Shown piece after piece: positions 24,939 through 34,153 of a DNA stretch of 64,000 nt. The stretch spans positions 1 to 64,000 of the forward strand of contig JAEZKU010000064.1 of the NCBI GenBank assembly GCA_023436065.1, read 5' to 3'. Within the stretch, counting starts at the first letter, position 1. Every line of letters begins with the position of its first letter. This DNA comes from Bacillota bacterium. Its GTDB lineage: Bacteria; Bacillota; Clostridia; Lachnospirales; Lachnospiraceae. The translations under genes were made by a program, and so were the position numbers. The notes under the pieces were generated by a model, which saw only the letters and a list, made by a program, of their open reading frames with translations, was not told the DNA's origin and searched no databases.

Positions 24939-25820
24939 TTGAAAGGTAAGATTATCAAAGGTATTGCAGGCTTTTATTATGTTCATTCACCAGAGACTAA
25001 CCTGATCTATGAGTGCAAGGCGAAGGGGATTTTCCGTAATCAGAAAATCAAGCCTCTGGTTGGCGATGATGTAGAGATAGATACCGAAGATCAACCGACG
25101 GGGAATGGTACCATTACCCGGATTTTACCAAGAAAAAACGAATTAGTACGGCCCGCAGTTGCGAATGTTGACCAGGCTATGGTCATATTTGCAGCGGCGG
25201 AGCCTGATCCAAATCTAAATCTTCTGGACCGTTTCCTGATTATGATGCAAAAACAGCAGGTTGGCGCAATTGTCTGCTTTAATAAAACGGATATTGTCTC
25301 AGAGGGTGAAATCTCATTGTTAAAGGATACTTACCGGCTCTGTGGTTATGAGGTGGTCTTTACCAGTATGCTGCAGAGGGAAGGTACAGCTATGTTATAT
25401 GATAAAATGAGAGGGAAGACTACGGTACTGGCCGGACCCTCCGGAGTCGGAAAGTCTACCTTCATTAATCTGATACAACCGCAAGCCAATATGGAGACAG
25501 GGAATATCAGTGAGAAAATCAAGCGCGGAAAGCATACGACAAGGCATTCCGAGCTGATTTATGTTGAAGAGGGTACGTATCTTATGGATACTCCGGGTTT
25601 CAGTTCCTTATATATCGATGAGATCGGGAAAGAGGAATTGAAGGAGTACTTTGTGGAGTTTCGCGAGCTGGAGACAGAATGCCGGTTTATTGGCTGTAAT
25701 CATCTGAATGAACCGGGCTGTGCTGTGAAGGATGCTCTGAAGGAGCATAAGATCAGCAGGCTTCGCTATGAGAATTACGTAACACTATTTGAGGAACTAA
25801 AAAACCAGAAACGCTATTAG
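24939..25820 (+). CDS. rsgA: Ribosome small-subunit GTPase A
   Basis: A 293-residue circularly permuted GTPase that helps 30S subunit maturation. An OB domain (1-75) is followed by the G motifs in permuted order: NKTD at 115-118, GPSGVGKST at 166-174, the TRH loop and DTPGFSS, then a zinc knuckle (ECRFIGCNHLNEPGC). It starts with TTG one base after prkC, with GGAGGA overlapping the kinase end. Confidence 0.94.
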   Translation: MKGKIIKGIAGFYYVHSPETNLIYECKAKGIFRNQKIKPLVGDDVEIDTEDQPTGNGTITRILPRKNELVRPAVANVDQAMVIFAAAEPDPNLNLLDRFLIMMQKQQVGAIVCFNKTDIVSEGEISLLKDTYRLCGYEVVFTSMLQREGTAMLYDKMRGKTTVLAGPSGVGKSTFINLIQPQANMETGNISEKIKRGKHTTRHSELIYVEEGTYLMDTPGFSSLYIDEIGKEELKEYFVEFRELETECRFIGCNHLNEPGCAVKDALKEHKISRLRYENYVTLFEELKNQKRY

Positions 25821-25833
25821 AATGGAGAATACT

Positions 25834-26496
25834 ATGGTGAAACTTGCCCCGTCTATATTGGCGGCTGATTTTAACAGACTGGGAGAGCAGATTGCACAGG
25901 TGGAACAGTCTGGAGCAGATTATCTTCATATTGACGTTATGGATGGGAATTATGTTCCCAGCATAAGTTTTGGTATGCCTGTCATAGCTTCGATCAGAAA
26001 AAATTCGAAGCTTATTTTTGATGTTCATCTGATGATAACGGAGCCGATCAGATATTTGGAGGACTTTAAGGCTGTCGGTGCCGATATTATTACTGTACAT
26101 GCTGAGGCATGCACTCATCTTCATCGAACAGTTGCCAGAATTAAGGAACTGGGCTTAAAGGTGGGTGTATCCTTAAATCCGGCGACACCGACCGGTGTTC
26201 TCGAATATATCCTGCAAGACCTGGATATGGTACTGGTCATGACAGTAAATCCCGGTTTTGGCGGTCAGGCAATCATTCCCGAGACTCTGGAGAAGGTGAA
26301 GGAGCTGAGGAAGCTTGCGGATCGACTTGGACATAAGCTTGATATTGAGGTTGATGGCGGGATTACCTTGGACAATGTGGATAAGGCTATTCTTGCTGGA
26401 GCTAATGTAATTGTCTCCGGTACATCGGTATTCAAGGGTGATATTACGAAGAATATCTCGGATTTTCGTCAGGTGTTTTCAAGATGCCAAGGATAA
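25834..26496 (+). CDS. rpe: Ribulose-phosphate 3-epimerase
   Basis: A 220-residue TIM-barrel enzyme interconverting ribulose 5-phosphate and xylulose 5-phosphate. Signatures are LAPSILAADF, HIDVMDGNYVPSISFG, DVHLMI, MTVNPGFGGQ and DGGI, carrying the metal-binding His/Asp pairs. The ATG at 25834 follows GGAG at 25824-25827 and gives the usual MVKLAPS start; the ATG at 25822 would add four residues. Confidence 0.94.
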   Translation: MVKLAPSILAADFNRLGEQIAQVEQSGADYLHIDVMDGNYVPSISFGMPVIASIRKNSKLIFDVHLMITEPIRYLEDFKAVGADIITVHAEACTHLHRTVARIKELGLKVGVSLNPATPTGVLEYILQDLDMVLVMTVNPGFGGQAIIPETLEKVKELRKLADRLGHKLDIEVDGGITLDNVDKAILAGANVIVSGTSVFKGDITKNISDFRQVFSRCQG

Positions 26497-26515
26497 GCCT
26501 GATCACAGACTGGAG

Positions 26516-27181
26516 ATGGTGGCTATTAAGAAGGAAAATAAAATACTGATTATTACAGGCGGGCGGACGGAGGAAGAATTGCTATCTATGCTGATAAAGC
26601 AGGAGGACTTCACTCTGATCATTGTCGCAGATAGTGGACTGGTATTGGCTGACCGGATGAAGTTGAAACCGGATTACATCGTCGGAGATTTTGATTCGGT
26701 TCCGGAAGCAGTCCTCGACAGGTATCGTAATCAGTCTGCACCGATCAAAACCTTTCCGAAGGAGAAGGATAAGACGGATACGCAGATCGCCATAGAGCTT
26801 GCCTTACTGCATACCCCCTCAAGTGTCACGATTGTCGGAGCGACCGGAAGCCGCATGGATCATACATTGGCAAATATTCATCTTCTGATGCTTTTTCTGC
26901 AACAGAAGGTAGATGCGTTCATCGTTGATCGGAATAATAAGCTCTATCTGAAGCAGGAGAGCTTTATTATCGAGAAGTCCGCACAATACGGTGATTATGT
27001 ATCGTTCCTGCCTTTTGGTGCTGCAGTTAAGGGTCTGACTCTGAAGGGCTTTTATTATCCCCTCGATAACGTGATCCTGTCTGCGGGAAGCAGCCTCGGG
27101 ATCAGCAATGAAATCGTAGAGGACATAGCACGGGTAGAATTCAGGGAGGGAATATTGCTCGTAATGGAAACCAGGGATTAG
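26516..27181 (+). CDS. thiN: Thiamine pyrophosphokinase
   Basis: A 221-residue enzyme that transfers pyrophosphate from ATP to thiamine. Family features are ADSGL, PDYIVGDFDSVP, FPKEKDKTDTQIAIE and GATGSRMDHTLANI. The start is uncertain: the ATG at 26516 is adjacent to GGAG and gives a family-length protein. The frame is open back to 26411 inside rpe, but an upstream start would add a non-family, Arg-rich tail. It is the last gene of the def-to-thiN block and is followed by a large palindromic repeat. Confidence 0.88.
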   Translation: MVAIKKENKILIITGGRTEEELLSMLIKQEDFTLIIVADSGLVLADRMKLKPDYIVGDFDSVPEAVLDRYRNQSAPIKTFPKEKDKTDTQIAIELALLHTPSSVTIVGATGSRMDHTLANIHLLMLFLQQKVDAFIVDRNNKLYLKQESFIIEKSAQYGDYVSFLPFGAAVKGLTLKGFYYPLDNVILSAGSSLGISNEIVEDIARVEFREGILLVMETRD

Positions 27182-27230
27182 ACTGACGCTAACTTAAGTT
27201 TTCAGCATGATGCTTTTTGCATGTTTATTA

Positions 27231-27349
27231 GTACAAGTGTCAAAAGCACCAAAGGTGCTTTCTGAATATAATAGATTGCTATGCAAGCTCGCTTGTAATA
27301 GCAATCTATTATATCTGGAAATGTGCGAAGCACCTTTTGACACTTGTAC
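27231..27349. repeat. Palindromic interspersed repeat, copy A
   Basis: A 119-bp nearly complete palindrome. The outer arms are exact (GTACAAGTGTCAAAAG and CTTTTGACACTTGTAC), the inner arms are exact (TATAATAGATTGCTAT at 27267-27282 and its complement at 27298-27313), and the centre is GCAAGC-TC-GCTTGT. A related copy lies at 54821-54910, sharing GTCAAAAGGTGCTTCGCAC and TTTCCAG. It has no coding capacity, so a MITE-like or extragenic palindromic element is likely. It may also terminate thiN transcription, though no T-run follows. Confidence 0.75.
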
Positions 27350-27409
27350 ATTGACACATGATAGTTTATATTGAACACATAAAGTTTTAATTAAGGAAGG
27401 AATACACGA

Positions 27410-28507
27410 ATGAAGTTAGGTATCGTAGGCTTACCCAATGTAGGTAAAAGCACACTTTTCAATTCTTTAACCAAGGCAGGTGCGGAATCTGCCAATTATC
27501 CTTTTTGCACCATTGATCCCAATGTAGGCATTGTTCCGGTTCCCGATGAACGACTGCAGGTATTGGGTGATTTATATCATTCCGAGAAAGTCGTTCCGGC
27601 GGTCATTGAGTTTGTGGATATAGCCGGTCTGGTTAAGGGTGCATCAAAGGGAGAAGGTCTGGGCAATCAGTTCTTATCCAATATCAGGGAGGTCGATGCC
27701 ATCGTTCATGTTGTTCGTTGTTTTGAGGACAGCAATGTGATTCATGTGGATGGATCCGTGAATCCTGCCAGAGACATTGAGACAATTAATCTGGAATTGA
27801 TTTTCTCTGATCTTGAGATTTTGGAGCGCAGAATGTCCAAGACCATCAAGGGCGCTAAAAATGACAAATCACTTGCGAAAGAGCTTGCCCTGCAGGAGCG
27901 TTTGAAGGCTCTTCTGGAGGAAGGGAAGATGGCGAAGACCTTCCAGCCCCAGGACGATGAGGAGCAGGTACTACTGGACAGCTACAATCTTCTCACAGCG
28001 AAGCCGGTAATCTATGCCGCTAACGTAAAGGAAGAGGATCTGGCAGATGATGGTGCGGGTAATGACTTTGTAAAGAAGGTACGCAGTATTGCAGAGAAGG
28101 AGGCTTCTGAGGTATTCGTCATCTGTGCACAGATTGAACAGGAGATTGCTGAGCTGGAGGACGATGAAAAGCGTATGTTCTTAGAAGAGCTTGGCTTAAA
28201 GGAATCCGGTCTTGAGAAGCTTATTAAGGCAAGCTATCATATTCTCGGATTGATCAGCTATCTGACAGCCGGTCCCAAGGAGACCAGAGCGTGGACCATC
28301 AAGGTGGGTACTAAGGCACCACAGGCTGCCGGTAAGATTCATTCTGATTTTGAACGCGGTTTTATTCGTGCAGAAATAGTAAATTATCATAATCTTGTAG
28401 AATGCGGCAACTATAACGCTGCAAAAGAAAAGGGTCTGGTTCGTTCTGAAGGCAAGGAATATGTAGTTCAGGACGGGGATGTGGTTCTGTTCCGCTTTAA
28501 TGTATAA
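27410..28507 (+). CDS. ychF: Redox-regulated ATPase YchF (OLA1 family)
   Basis: A 365-residue Obg-like P-loop protein that prefers ATP over GTP and associates with ribosomes. The P-loop GLPNVGKST spans 7-15, DIAGLVKGASKGEGLGNQFL is the switch region, and NVKE replaces the NKxD guanine motif, the feature that explains ATP use. A coiled-coil insert and the C-terminal TGS domain (about 280-365) complete the usual length. It has a good AAGGAAGG site and stands alone. Confidence 0.95.
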   Translation: MKLGIVGLPNVGKSTLFNSLTKAGAESANYPFCTIDPNVGIVPVPDERLQVLGDLYHSEKVVPAVIEFVDIAGLVKGASKGEGLGNQFLSNIREVDAIVHVVRCFEDSNVIHVDGSVNPARDIETINLELIFSDLEILERRMSKTIKGAKNDKSLAKELALQERLKALLEEGKMAKTFQPQDDEEQVLLDSYNLLTAKPVIYAANVKEEDLADDGAGNDFVKKVRSIAEKEASEVFVICAQIEQEIAELEDDEKRMFLEELGLKESGLEKLIKASYHILGLISYLTAGPKETRAWTIKVGTKAPQAAGKIHSDFERGFIRAEIVNYHNLVECGNYNAAKEKGLVRSEGKEYVVQDGDVVLFRFNV

Positions 28508-28606
28508 TTAACCCGTGAACCGATATACTTTCATTTATGGCTGGAATATTATCGATGCCATAACTTGAAGGTCTGCAGTTGTTCTCTGAAAGAGTGATTA
28601 ATCGTT

Positions 28607-29548
28607 ATGAGTATAATTAATGGTTCAGATATCTATTTCCCCAATTTGGGGATTTCCTTGGAGAATGTCGCAACAGGCGTTGATGTCTTTGGCTTTTACG
28701 TAACATTTTACGGTGTGGTCATTGGCATTGGTATGCTATGCGGCTGGTTATTAGCAGAATGGATGGCGAAGAGGACGGGTCAAAATACAGAAGTGTATCT
28801 GGATTTTGCCATGGTTGCAATTGTGTCAGCCGTAATCGGAGCCAGAGCTTACTATGTTGTATTTTCCCTGGAGGAATTTGTGGACAGTCCCTGGTCGGTA
28901 TTTAATCTAAGAACAGGGGGACTCGCAATCTACGGAGGGATCATAACTGCAGTATTGGCGGCAGTTGTTTATGCGAGAATTAAGAAATATAATTTTTGGC
29001 TTTTGACAGATACCGGCTGTATTGGACTAGTCACCGGTCAGATTATTGGAAGATGGGGTAATTTCTTTAATCGAGAGGCCTTCGGCAAGTATTCAGACGG
29101 ATTATTTGCAATGAGACTGAATGTGAATGATGTATCCGGAATATTTCGGGATTCTACTCCGGTATCCAGACTGCAGAATCTGTATTCGGGAAAGCCCGGA
29201 GCACTCGAGAGAATACTTGAAATCAGAGATAAGTCAGTGATGATAGACGGCAGCCGATATATTCAGGTACATCCTACCTTCCTCTATGAATCACTTTGGA
29301 ATGCCTGTCTTTTGATACTTCTTTTGCTTTATACCAGACATAAGAAATTTGATGGTGAGATTATTCTTCTGTATCTGGTGGGTTACGGACTGGGTAGAGT
29401 ATGGATGGAGGGGTTGAGAACAGATCAACTGTTCCTATGGGGTACACCGATCGCGGTTTCCCAGCTCTTGTCCGGTGTGATGGTTGTTCTTGCCGGAGCA
29501 TATCTGATCTATAAAAGATATAGTATGATCAGGCGAAGAAGGCGGTAG
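28607..29548 (+). CDS. lgt: Prolipoprotein diacylglyceryl transferase
   Basis: A 313-residue membrane enzyme that attaches diacylglycerol to the lipobox cysteine of lipoproteins, such as PotD in this window. About seven membrane segments are visible. The Lgt signature is GRWGNFFNREAFG (about 147-159), with YGGI earlier and HPTFLYES and GLRTDQL later. A loop of about 50 residues between the signature and HPTFLYES is slightly longer than in E. coli Lgt. Confidence 0.93.
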   Translation: MSIINGSDIYFPNLGISLENVATGVDVFGFYVTFYGVVIGIGMLCGWLLAEWMAKRTGQNTEVYLDFAMVAIVSAVIGARAYYVVFSLEEFVDSPWSVFNLRTGGLAIYGGIITAVLAAVVYARIKKYNFWLLTDTGCIGLVTGQIIGRWGNFFNREAFGKYSDGLFAMRLNVNDVSGIFRDSTPVSRLQNLYSGKPGALERILEIRDKSVMIDGSRYIQVHPTFLYESLWNACLLILLLLYTRHKKFDGEIILLYLVGYGLGRVWMEGLRTDQLFLWGTPIAVSQLLSGVMVVLAGAYLIYKRYSMIRRRRR

Positions 29549-29575
29549 CAACGAAGAATATTGAAAATATGACTG

Positions 29576-29610
29576 GAGCTTAGGGCTAATTTCCTAAGCT
29601 CTACATTTTT
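29576..29610 (+). terminator. Terminator after lgt
   Basis: GAGCTTAGG (29576-29584) pairs exactly with CCTAAGCTC (29593-29601); TACATTTTT follows. Confidence 0.7.
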
Positions 29611-29678
29611 GTCTATATCTTGACATAATTTGTTCGATTTTTAATTAAAACACAAGATGTTGTGAATTGTTATCAAAA

Positions 29679-29720
29679 AAGCTCACAAACCCTGCGTTCA
29701 TAAGGTTTTGTGGGCTTTTA
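29679..29720 (+). terminator. Second hairpin with T-rich tail after lgt
   Basis: AGCTCACAAACC pairs with GGTTTTGTGGGCT, with small mismatches, around a 12-nt loop, followed by TTTATTTT. It lies between lgt and the mraZ promoter and insulates the division cluster. Confidence 0.6.
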
Positions 29721-29735
29721 TTTTCAAATTATCAC

Positions 29736-29764
29736 TTGATAAATTCCCAAAACTAATATAAAAT
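29736..29764 (+). promoter_or_regulatory. Promoter of the mraZ division cluster
   Basis: TTGATA at 29736-29741, a 17-bp spacer and TAAAAT at 29759-29764. The start point would be about 29771, immediately before the MraZ box. Confidence 0.6.
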
Positions 29765-29772
29765 AATCACAT

Positions 29773-29819
29773 AAGTGGAGCAAAGTGGTGGAAAGTGGTA
29801 CAAATGACCACCAAAGTGG
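29773..29819 (+). promoter_or_regulatory. MraZ box, autoregulatory operator
   Basis: AAGTGG occurs at 29773, 29783 and 29793, exactly 10 bp apart, with a further copy at 29814 and a degenerate one between. Repeats of this kind are the known MraZ binding site, and their position on top of the expected transcription start fits repression of the cluster by MraZ. Confidence 0.8.
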
Positions 29820-29893
29820 AGAACGTGAAGGAAAGACATCTTCACGAAAGTAATGATAAAATCTTACTTCTGAGGAAAAGAAGGTGATGCCGG

Positions 29894-30322
29894 ATGTTCA
29901 TGGGTGAATTTGATCATTCGATCGATTCAAAGGGAAGAATAATCATACCCTCCAAATTCAGAGATGATCTTGGAGAAGAATTCGTTATAACCATGGGTTT
30001 GGACGGATGCCTTTTTGCATATCCCAAGGAAGAATGGCAAAACTTTGTTAAGGAACTGATGAAGCTCCCGGGAACACAGGAAGCAAGAAAGCTGCAGCGT
30101 TACTTTATGGCAAAAGCAGCTGCATGCGAAGCAGATAAACAGGGAAGAATCCTAATACCTGCTAAGCTTCGCGAAAGCGCAGGGCTGGATAAAGACATCG
30201 TGTTTGTAGGTGTATTGAACAAAATAGAGATTTGGAGCAAAGAACGTTGGGATAATAACAATGATTACGATGATGTGGATGCTATCGCGGAGCATATGTC
30301 CCAGTATGGAATCAGCTTCTAG
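29894..30322 (+). CDS. mraZ: Transcriptional regulator MraZ
   Basis: A 142-residue DNA-binding protein with two tandem SpoVT/AbrB-type folds, first of the division and cell wall cluster and its autoregulator. The opening MFMGEFDHSIDSKGRIIIPS and the second-half DKQGRILIPAKLRE are the duplicated DxxGR motifs. AAGAAGGTGA precedes the ATG. Its operator lies at 29773-29819, about 75 bp upstream. Confidence 0.95.
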   Translation: MFMGEFDHSIDSKGRIIIPSKFRDDLGEEFVITMGLDGCLFAYPKEEWQNFVKELMKLPGTQEARKLQRYFMAKAAACEADKQGRILIPAKLRESAGLDKDIVFVGVLNKIEIWSKERWDNNNDYDDVDAIAEHMSQYGISF

Positions 30323-30353
30323 ACGGCATTGCCGATGATGGCCGGAGGGTATT

Positions 30354-31286
30354 ATGGCATTTGAACACAAATCAGTATTATTGGAAGAAACCATAGATAA
30401 TCTTAATATTCGTCCGGATGGAATTTATGTGGACGGTACGCTGGGAGGCGGGGGACATTCCTATGAGATCGCAAAGCGGTTGACAACCGGAAGGCTGATC
30501 GGGATTGACCAGGACGAGGCCGCAATTTCAGCAGCAGGTGAGAGACTGGCCGAATATAAGGACAAGGTTACCATTGTGCGAAGTAACTACAGTGAGATGA
30601 AGCAGGTACTTTGTTCCCTGCAGATCGACCGGGTGGACGGTATCCTGCTTGATCTGGGAGTATCCTCTTATCAGTTGGATACACCGGAACGAGGGTTTTC
30701 CTATAAGGAAGATGCTCCACTGGATATGCGGATGGATACCAGAAATGCGAAGACAGCGAAGGACATCGTCAACGGATATGGTGAAATGGAACTTTACCGT
30801 ATCATCAGGGACTATGGGGAAGATAATTTCGCAAAGAACATCGCAAAGCACATTGTCAGGATGAGACAGGAAAAGCCGATTGAGACTACCTCAGAGCTTG
30901 TGGAAGCTATAAAAGCCGCAATTCCCATGAAGCTTCGTGTTACGACAGGACATCCTGCCAAAAGAACCTTTCAGGCAATCAGGATCGAGCTGAACAGGGA
31001 ACTTGAGGTGTTAAAGGAAACACTGCAGGATATGATTGAGGTTCTGGCACCAAAAGGCAGGTTATGTATCATAACCTTCCACTCACTGGAAGACAGGATC
31101 GTGAAGTCCTGTTTTAGGACAAATGAGAATCCCTGTACCTGCCCGCCGAACTTTCCTGTATGTGTATGCGGTAAGGTACCAACGGGTAAGGTGGTTACGA
31201 GAAAACCTATTCTGCCGGCTGAGGAAGAATTGGAAAGTAATAAAAGATCAAAAAGTGCAAAATTAAGAGTTTTTGAAAAAATCTAA
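30354..31286 (+). CDS. rsmH: 16S rRNA m4C1402 methyltransferase
   Basis: A 310-residue SAM-dependent methyltransferase (MraW) acting on 16S rRNA. The opening HKSVLLEETIDNLNIRPDG is typical, the SAM loop is DGTLGGGGHS (about 29-38), and LLDLGVSSYQLD and ITFHSLEDR are conserved. It follows mraZ by 31 bases, with GGAGGG before the ATG, as in nearly all Firmicutes clusters. Confidence 0.95.
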   Translation: MAFEHKSVLLEETIDNLNIRPDGIYVDGTLGGGGHSYEIAKRLTTGRLIGIDQDEAAISAAGERLAEYKDKVTIVRSNYSEMKQVLCSLQIDRVDGILLDLGVSSYQLDTPERGFSYKEDAPLDMRMDTRNAKTAKDIVNGYGEMELYRIIRDYGEDNFAKNIAKHIVRMRQEKPIETTSELVEAIKAAIPMKLRVTTGHPAKRTFQAIRIELNRELEVLKETLQDMIEVLAPKGRLCIITFHSLEDRIVKSCFRTNENPCTCPPNFPVCVCGKVPTGKVVTRKPILPAEEELESNKRSKSAKLRVFEKI

Positions 31287-31414
31287 GCTACATTTTCGGT
31301 GACAAGAGAAGTTGGAGCAAACGGCGAAATAGTGAAGTATCAGGTTAAGTAATTACATTGACTTTATCGGTACTGCACGATAGTATAGAACAGTTGGGAA
31401 AGAGGGTTTCTTGC

Positions 31415-31900
31415 ATGGAGGCAGATAAGAGACGATATCAATACAATGATACGAGGACAAGCTATGTGGATGGCAATACGGTTCGTAAACTGAGAGTTGC
31501 TCCGGATATCCGCAGAGAAGAAGAACAATACGAGATACCCCAGAGAAGACTTAAGGATCGCAGCCGTAAAAAGGCCCTGTCAGGTATTAGCTTTGCATCC
31601 CTGCTCGTGCTTACAGCTGCTATCATCACAACTGTATATGTCTGTGTGGATTATCTGATGGTTCAGAATCAGGTAAACGTTATGAATAAACAGATTGTGT
31701 CTCTGGAAAGGCAGATTACCGTCTTAACCAAAGAGAATGATGCTGCCTATGAAGCAATCAATGCAGCAGTAGATATGGAAGAAATTTACCGGGTTGCAGT
31801 AGAAGAACTCGGTATGGTATATCCCAACAAGAATGAAGTAATTACTTACCAAAGCGGTTCAGCGGATTATGTGAGACAATTCGAGGACATCCCTGAATAA
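31415..31900 (+). CDS. ftsL: FtsL-like cell division protein
   Basis: A 161-residue single-pass membrane protein: a basic cytoplasmic part (1-55), a membrane helix at about 56-80 and an extracellular coiled-coil (roughly 84-110). Size, topology and place between rsmH and the first penicillin-binding protein identify FtsL, which links FtsQ and FtsW/PBP in the divisome. Sequence conservation is low in this family, so the call rests mostly on context. The ATG at 31415 has AGAGGG 8 nt upstream; an in-frame TTG at 31358 would add 19 residues but lacks a site. Confidence 0.8.
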   Translation: MEADKRRYQYNDTRTSYVDGNTVRKLRVAPDIRREEEQYEIPQRRLKDRSRKKALSGISFASLLVLTAAIITTVYVCVDYLMVQNQVNVMNKQIVSLERQITVLTKENDAAYEAINAAVDMEEIYRVAVEELGMVYPNKNEVITYQSGSADYVRQFEDIPE

Positions 31901-31930
31901 AACGAGCCATATCCAGTGAGGTAAAGTACA

Positions 31931-34099
31931 ATGGAAAAGTCACAGGAAAAAACAATCAAAAAATTTACTTCCAAAATGCAAGCAAACCTGTTGCTTGTAT
32001 TTTGTATTGTGACCTTATGCATGGTCGGACTGATGGGCAGACTTGTTTATATCATGCAGACCAAGGGTGATGCTTATGCAAAAAATGTATTATCCAGGGA
32101 GACCTATGTCAGTTCTGTTCTGAAATACAAGAGAGGAGATATTACCGACAGGAACGGTACCGTGCTTGCCAGCAGTGACCTGCAGTACAAGCTGATTCTT
32201 GATCCGAAGCATCTGTTATCCAATACGGACAGTATTGAACCTACCTTACAGGCATTACAGATGAATTTTGACATAACAGCAGAGGAGCTTCAGAATATTC
32301 TGAATAAGAAATCCGAGTACCAGTATGTGATCCTGTTAAAGAATCTCAAGTATGATGCTGTAGAGAACTTTAAGAAAGCGATGCAGGAGAATAAAAGCAT
32401 TACCGGTATCTGGTTTGAAGAGGAATATGTAAGAACCTATCCCTATCAGAATCTCGCCTGTGATGTGCTTGGCTTTTCTTCAGCGGACAATATCGGTTAC
32501 TTCGGAATCGAGGAATACTATAATGACGAACTGAATGGTACCAATGGAAGGGAATACGGATATTTTGATTCCAGCCTTGATCTGGAACGTATCGTGAAAA
32601 AGGCAGTGAACGGCAATTCCATCGTGAGTACGATCGATATCAATGCGCAACGGATCATACAGAAGCATATCAATACCTTCAATACCGAATTTGGCAGCAA
32701 GAATATCGGTGTGCTGGTTATGAATCCGAACAACGGTGAGATTCTTGCTATGGCCTCCAATCAGGAATATGATTTGAACAACCCCAGAGATCTTTCGGGC
32801 TTATACACGGAAGCAGAGCTCTCCGCGATGACGGAAGAGCAGAAGATGGATGCTCTGAATAAATTGTGGAAAAACGACGCCATCAGCAGCGGCTATGAGC
32901 CCGGATCGACCTTCAAGCCGATTACGGTAGCCGCGGGTCTTGAAGAAAATATCGTAAAAGAAGAGGATACCTTTTACTGTGACGGTTTTCAGGAAGTGGC
33001 AGGATCGAAAATTCATTGCAGCAAGCGAACCGGACATGGGGAATTGACCCTTGGGCAGGCATTGATGTTCTCCTGTAATGATGCCCTGATGCAGATTGCG
33101 GATAAGGAAGAGAGGGGCACCTTCTATCAATATCAGACGAGCTTCGGCTTTGGCAAAAAGACCGGTGTTGATCTTTCGGGTGAAGAAGCCGGTATCATAA
33201 TAGAAAAAGATAAGATCGGGCCATCACAGCTGGCCACCAGCAGCTTTGGTCAGACCTTTAATGCTACGATGCTTCAGATGGCAGCGGCATATTCTTCGCT
33301 GGTGAACGGAGGCAGTTATTATCAGCCGCATATCGTTAAGAAGATCATCAATGAGAACGGCGCGGTTGTGAAAGAAAATAAGGGCCTTCTGGTAAAACGT
33401 ACCGTATCAGAGAAGACCTCTGATTTCATACAGAAATATATGTATCAGACAGTGGAGGCAGGAACTGCCGGAGGTGCAAAGGTAGAAGGCTATGCAATCG
33501 GTGGAAAGACGGGTACAGCTCAGAAATTTCCACGTGAAGCAAAGACTTACCTGGTATCCTTCCTGGGACAGGTTCCGGCAATCAACCCCCAAATTGTCAT
33601 TTATGTTATGATTGATGAACCGCAGAATGTGGAGAAGCAGGCTGACAGCTCTATAGCCACCAAATTTGCGAGCAGAATTATGGTGGAGCTTCTTCCGGCT
33701 CTGGGCATCTATCCGGAGGGTGATATTGATTATCTGTTGCCAACAGAGGCCGATGCAAATGAAACTGGCCCCGAAGTCAATCCCGGAACAAATTCTGAGA
33801 ATAATACCGGATCAGAGCAGCCACAGGATAATCAGAACCAGACACAAGAACCCGGAACAGAAGAGTCTTCCGGTGATCATACAGCGGCGTCACAAAATAC
33901 ATCACAGGGAGATAATTCCTCCTCACAGACACAGGAGAACGGGGAAGAGAATAATGATAATTCCGGGCAGGAGAGCGGCAACAGCGAGCAGCAGCCCGGG
34001 ACAGGGGATGAAGAAGGACAGCAGCAGGAGAATCCAGAGAGTGAAGGAGCCCCTTCTGCAGAAGATGAAAATGAGTTTAATGCGGATGCTATAGAATAA
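31931..34099 (+). CDS. Class B penicillin-binding protein with long acidic tail
   Basis: A 722-residue transpeptidase that cross-links septal peptidoglycan together with FtsW. A membrane helix (about 18-41) is followed by the PBP dimerisation region and the transpeptidase domain with S326-T-F-K329, SCN at 381-383 and KTG at 526-528 (GGKTGTAQ). After about residue 605 comes a 117-residue tail of low complexity rich in Glu, Gln, Asn, Ser, Gly and Pro, with no PASTA repeat. The tail is outside the membrane and could be a wall-spanning linker. It is the probable FtsI/Pbp2B of the division cluster; SpoVD follows directly. Confidence 0.9.
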   Translation: MEKSQEKTIKKFTSKMQANLLLVFCIVTLCMVGLMGRLVYIMQTKGDAYAKNVLSRETYVSSVLKYKRGDITDRNGTVLASSDLQYKLILDPKHLLSNTDSIEPTLQALQMNFDITAEELQNILNKKSEYQYVILLKNLKYDAVENFKKAMQENKSITGIWFEEEYVRTYPYQNLACDVLGFSSADNIGYFGIEEYYNDELNGTNGREYGYFDSSLDLERIVKKAVNGNSIVSTIDINAQRIIQKHINTFNTEFGSKNIGVLVMNPNNGEILAMASNQEYDLNNPRDLSGLYTEAELSAMTEEQKMDALNKLWKNDAISSGYEPGSTFKPITVAAGLEENIVKEEDTFYCDGFQEVAGSKIHCSKRTGHGELTLGQALMFSCNDALMQIADKEERGTFYQYQTSFGFGKKTGVDLSGEEAGIIIEKDKIGPSQLATSSFGQTFNATMLQMAAAYSSLVNGGSYYQPHIVKKIINENGAVVKENKGLLVKRTVSEKTSDFIQKYMYQTVEAGTAGGAKVEGYAIGGKTGTAQKFPREAKTYLVSFLGQVPAINPQIVIYVMIDEPQNVEKQADSSIATKFASRIMVELLPALGIYPEGDIDYLLPTEADANETGPEVNPGTNSENNTGSEQPQDNQNQTQEPGTEESSGDHTAASQNTSQGDNSSSQTQENGEENNDNSGQESGNSEQQPGTGDEEGQQQENPESEGAPSAEDENEFNADAIE

Positions 34100-34153
34100 A
34101 GCAGCCTTGCCTGTAATAAAATGAAACGATAAGAAAAACAAGGTCATGGTTGT

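Noticed and set aside
27231..27349. tRNA or structured ncRNA gene
   Set aside because: It is a single long palindrome without cloverleaf arms, and a second copy exists elsewhere.
33666..34094. Plus-strand open frame of 142 codons overlapping the PBP tail
   Set aside because: Alternative frame of the low-complexity tail, rich in Arg, His and Ile; the main frame continues the transpeptidase without a break.
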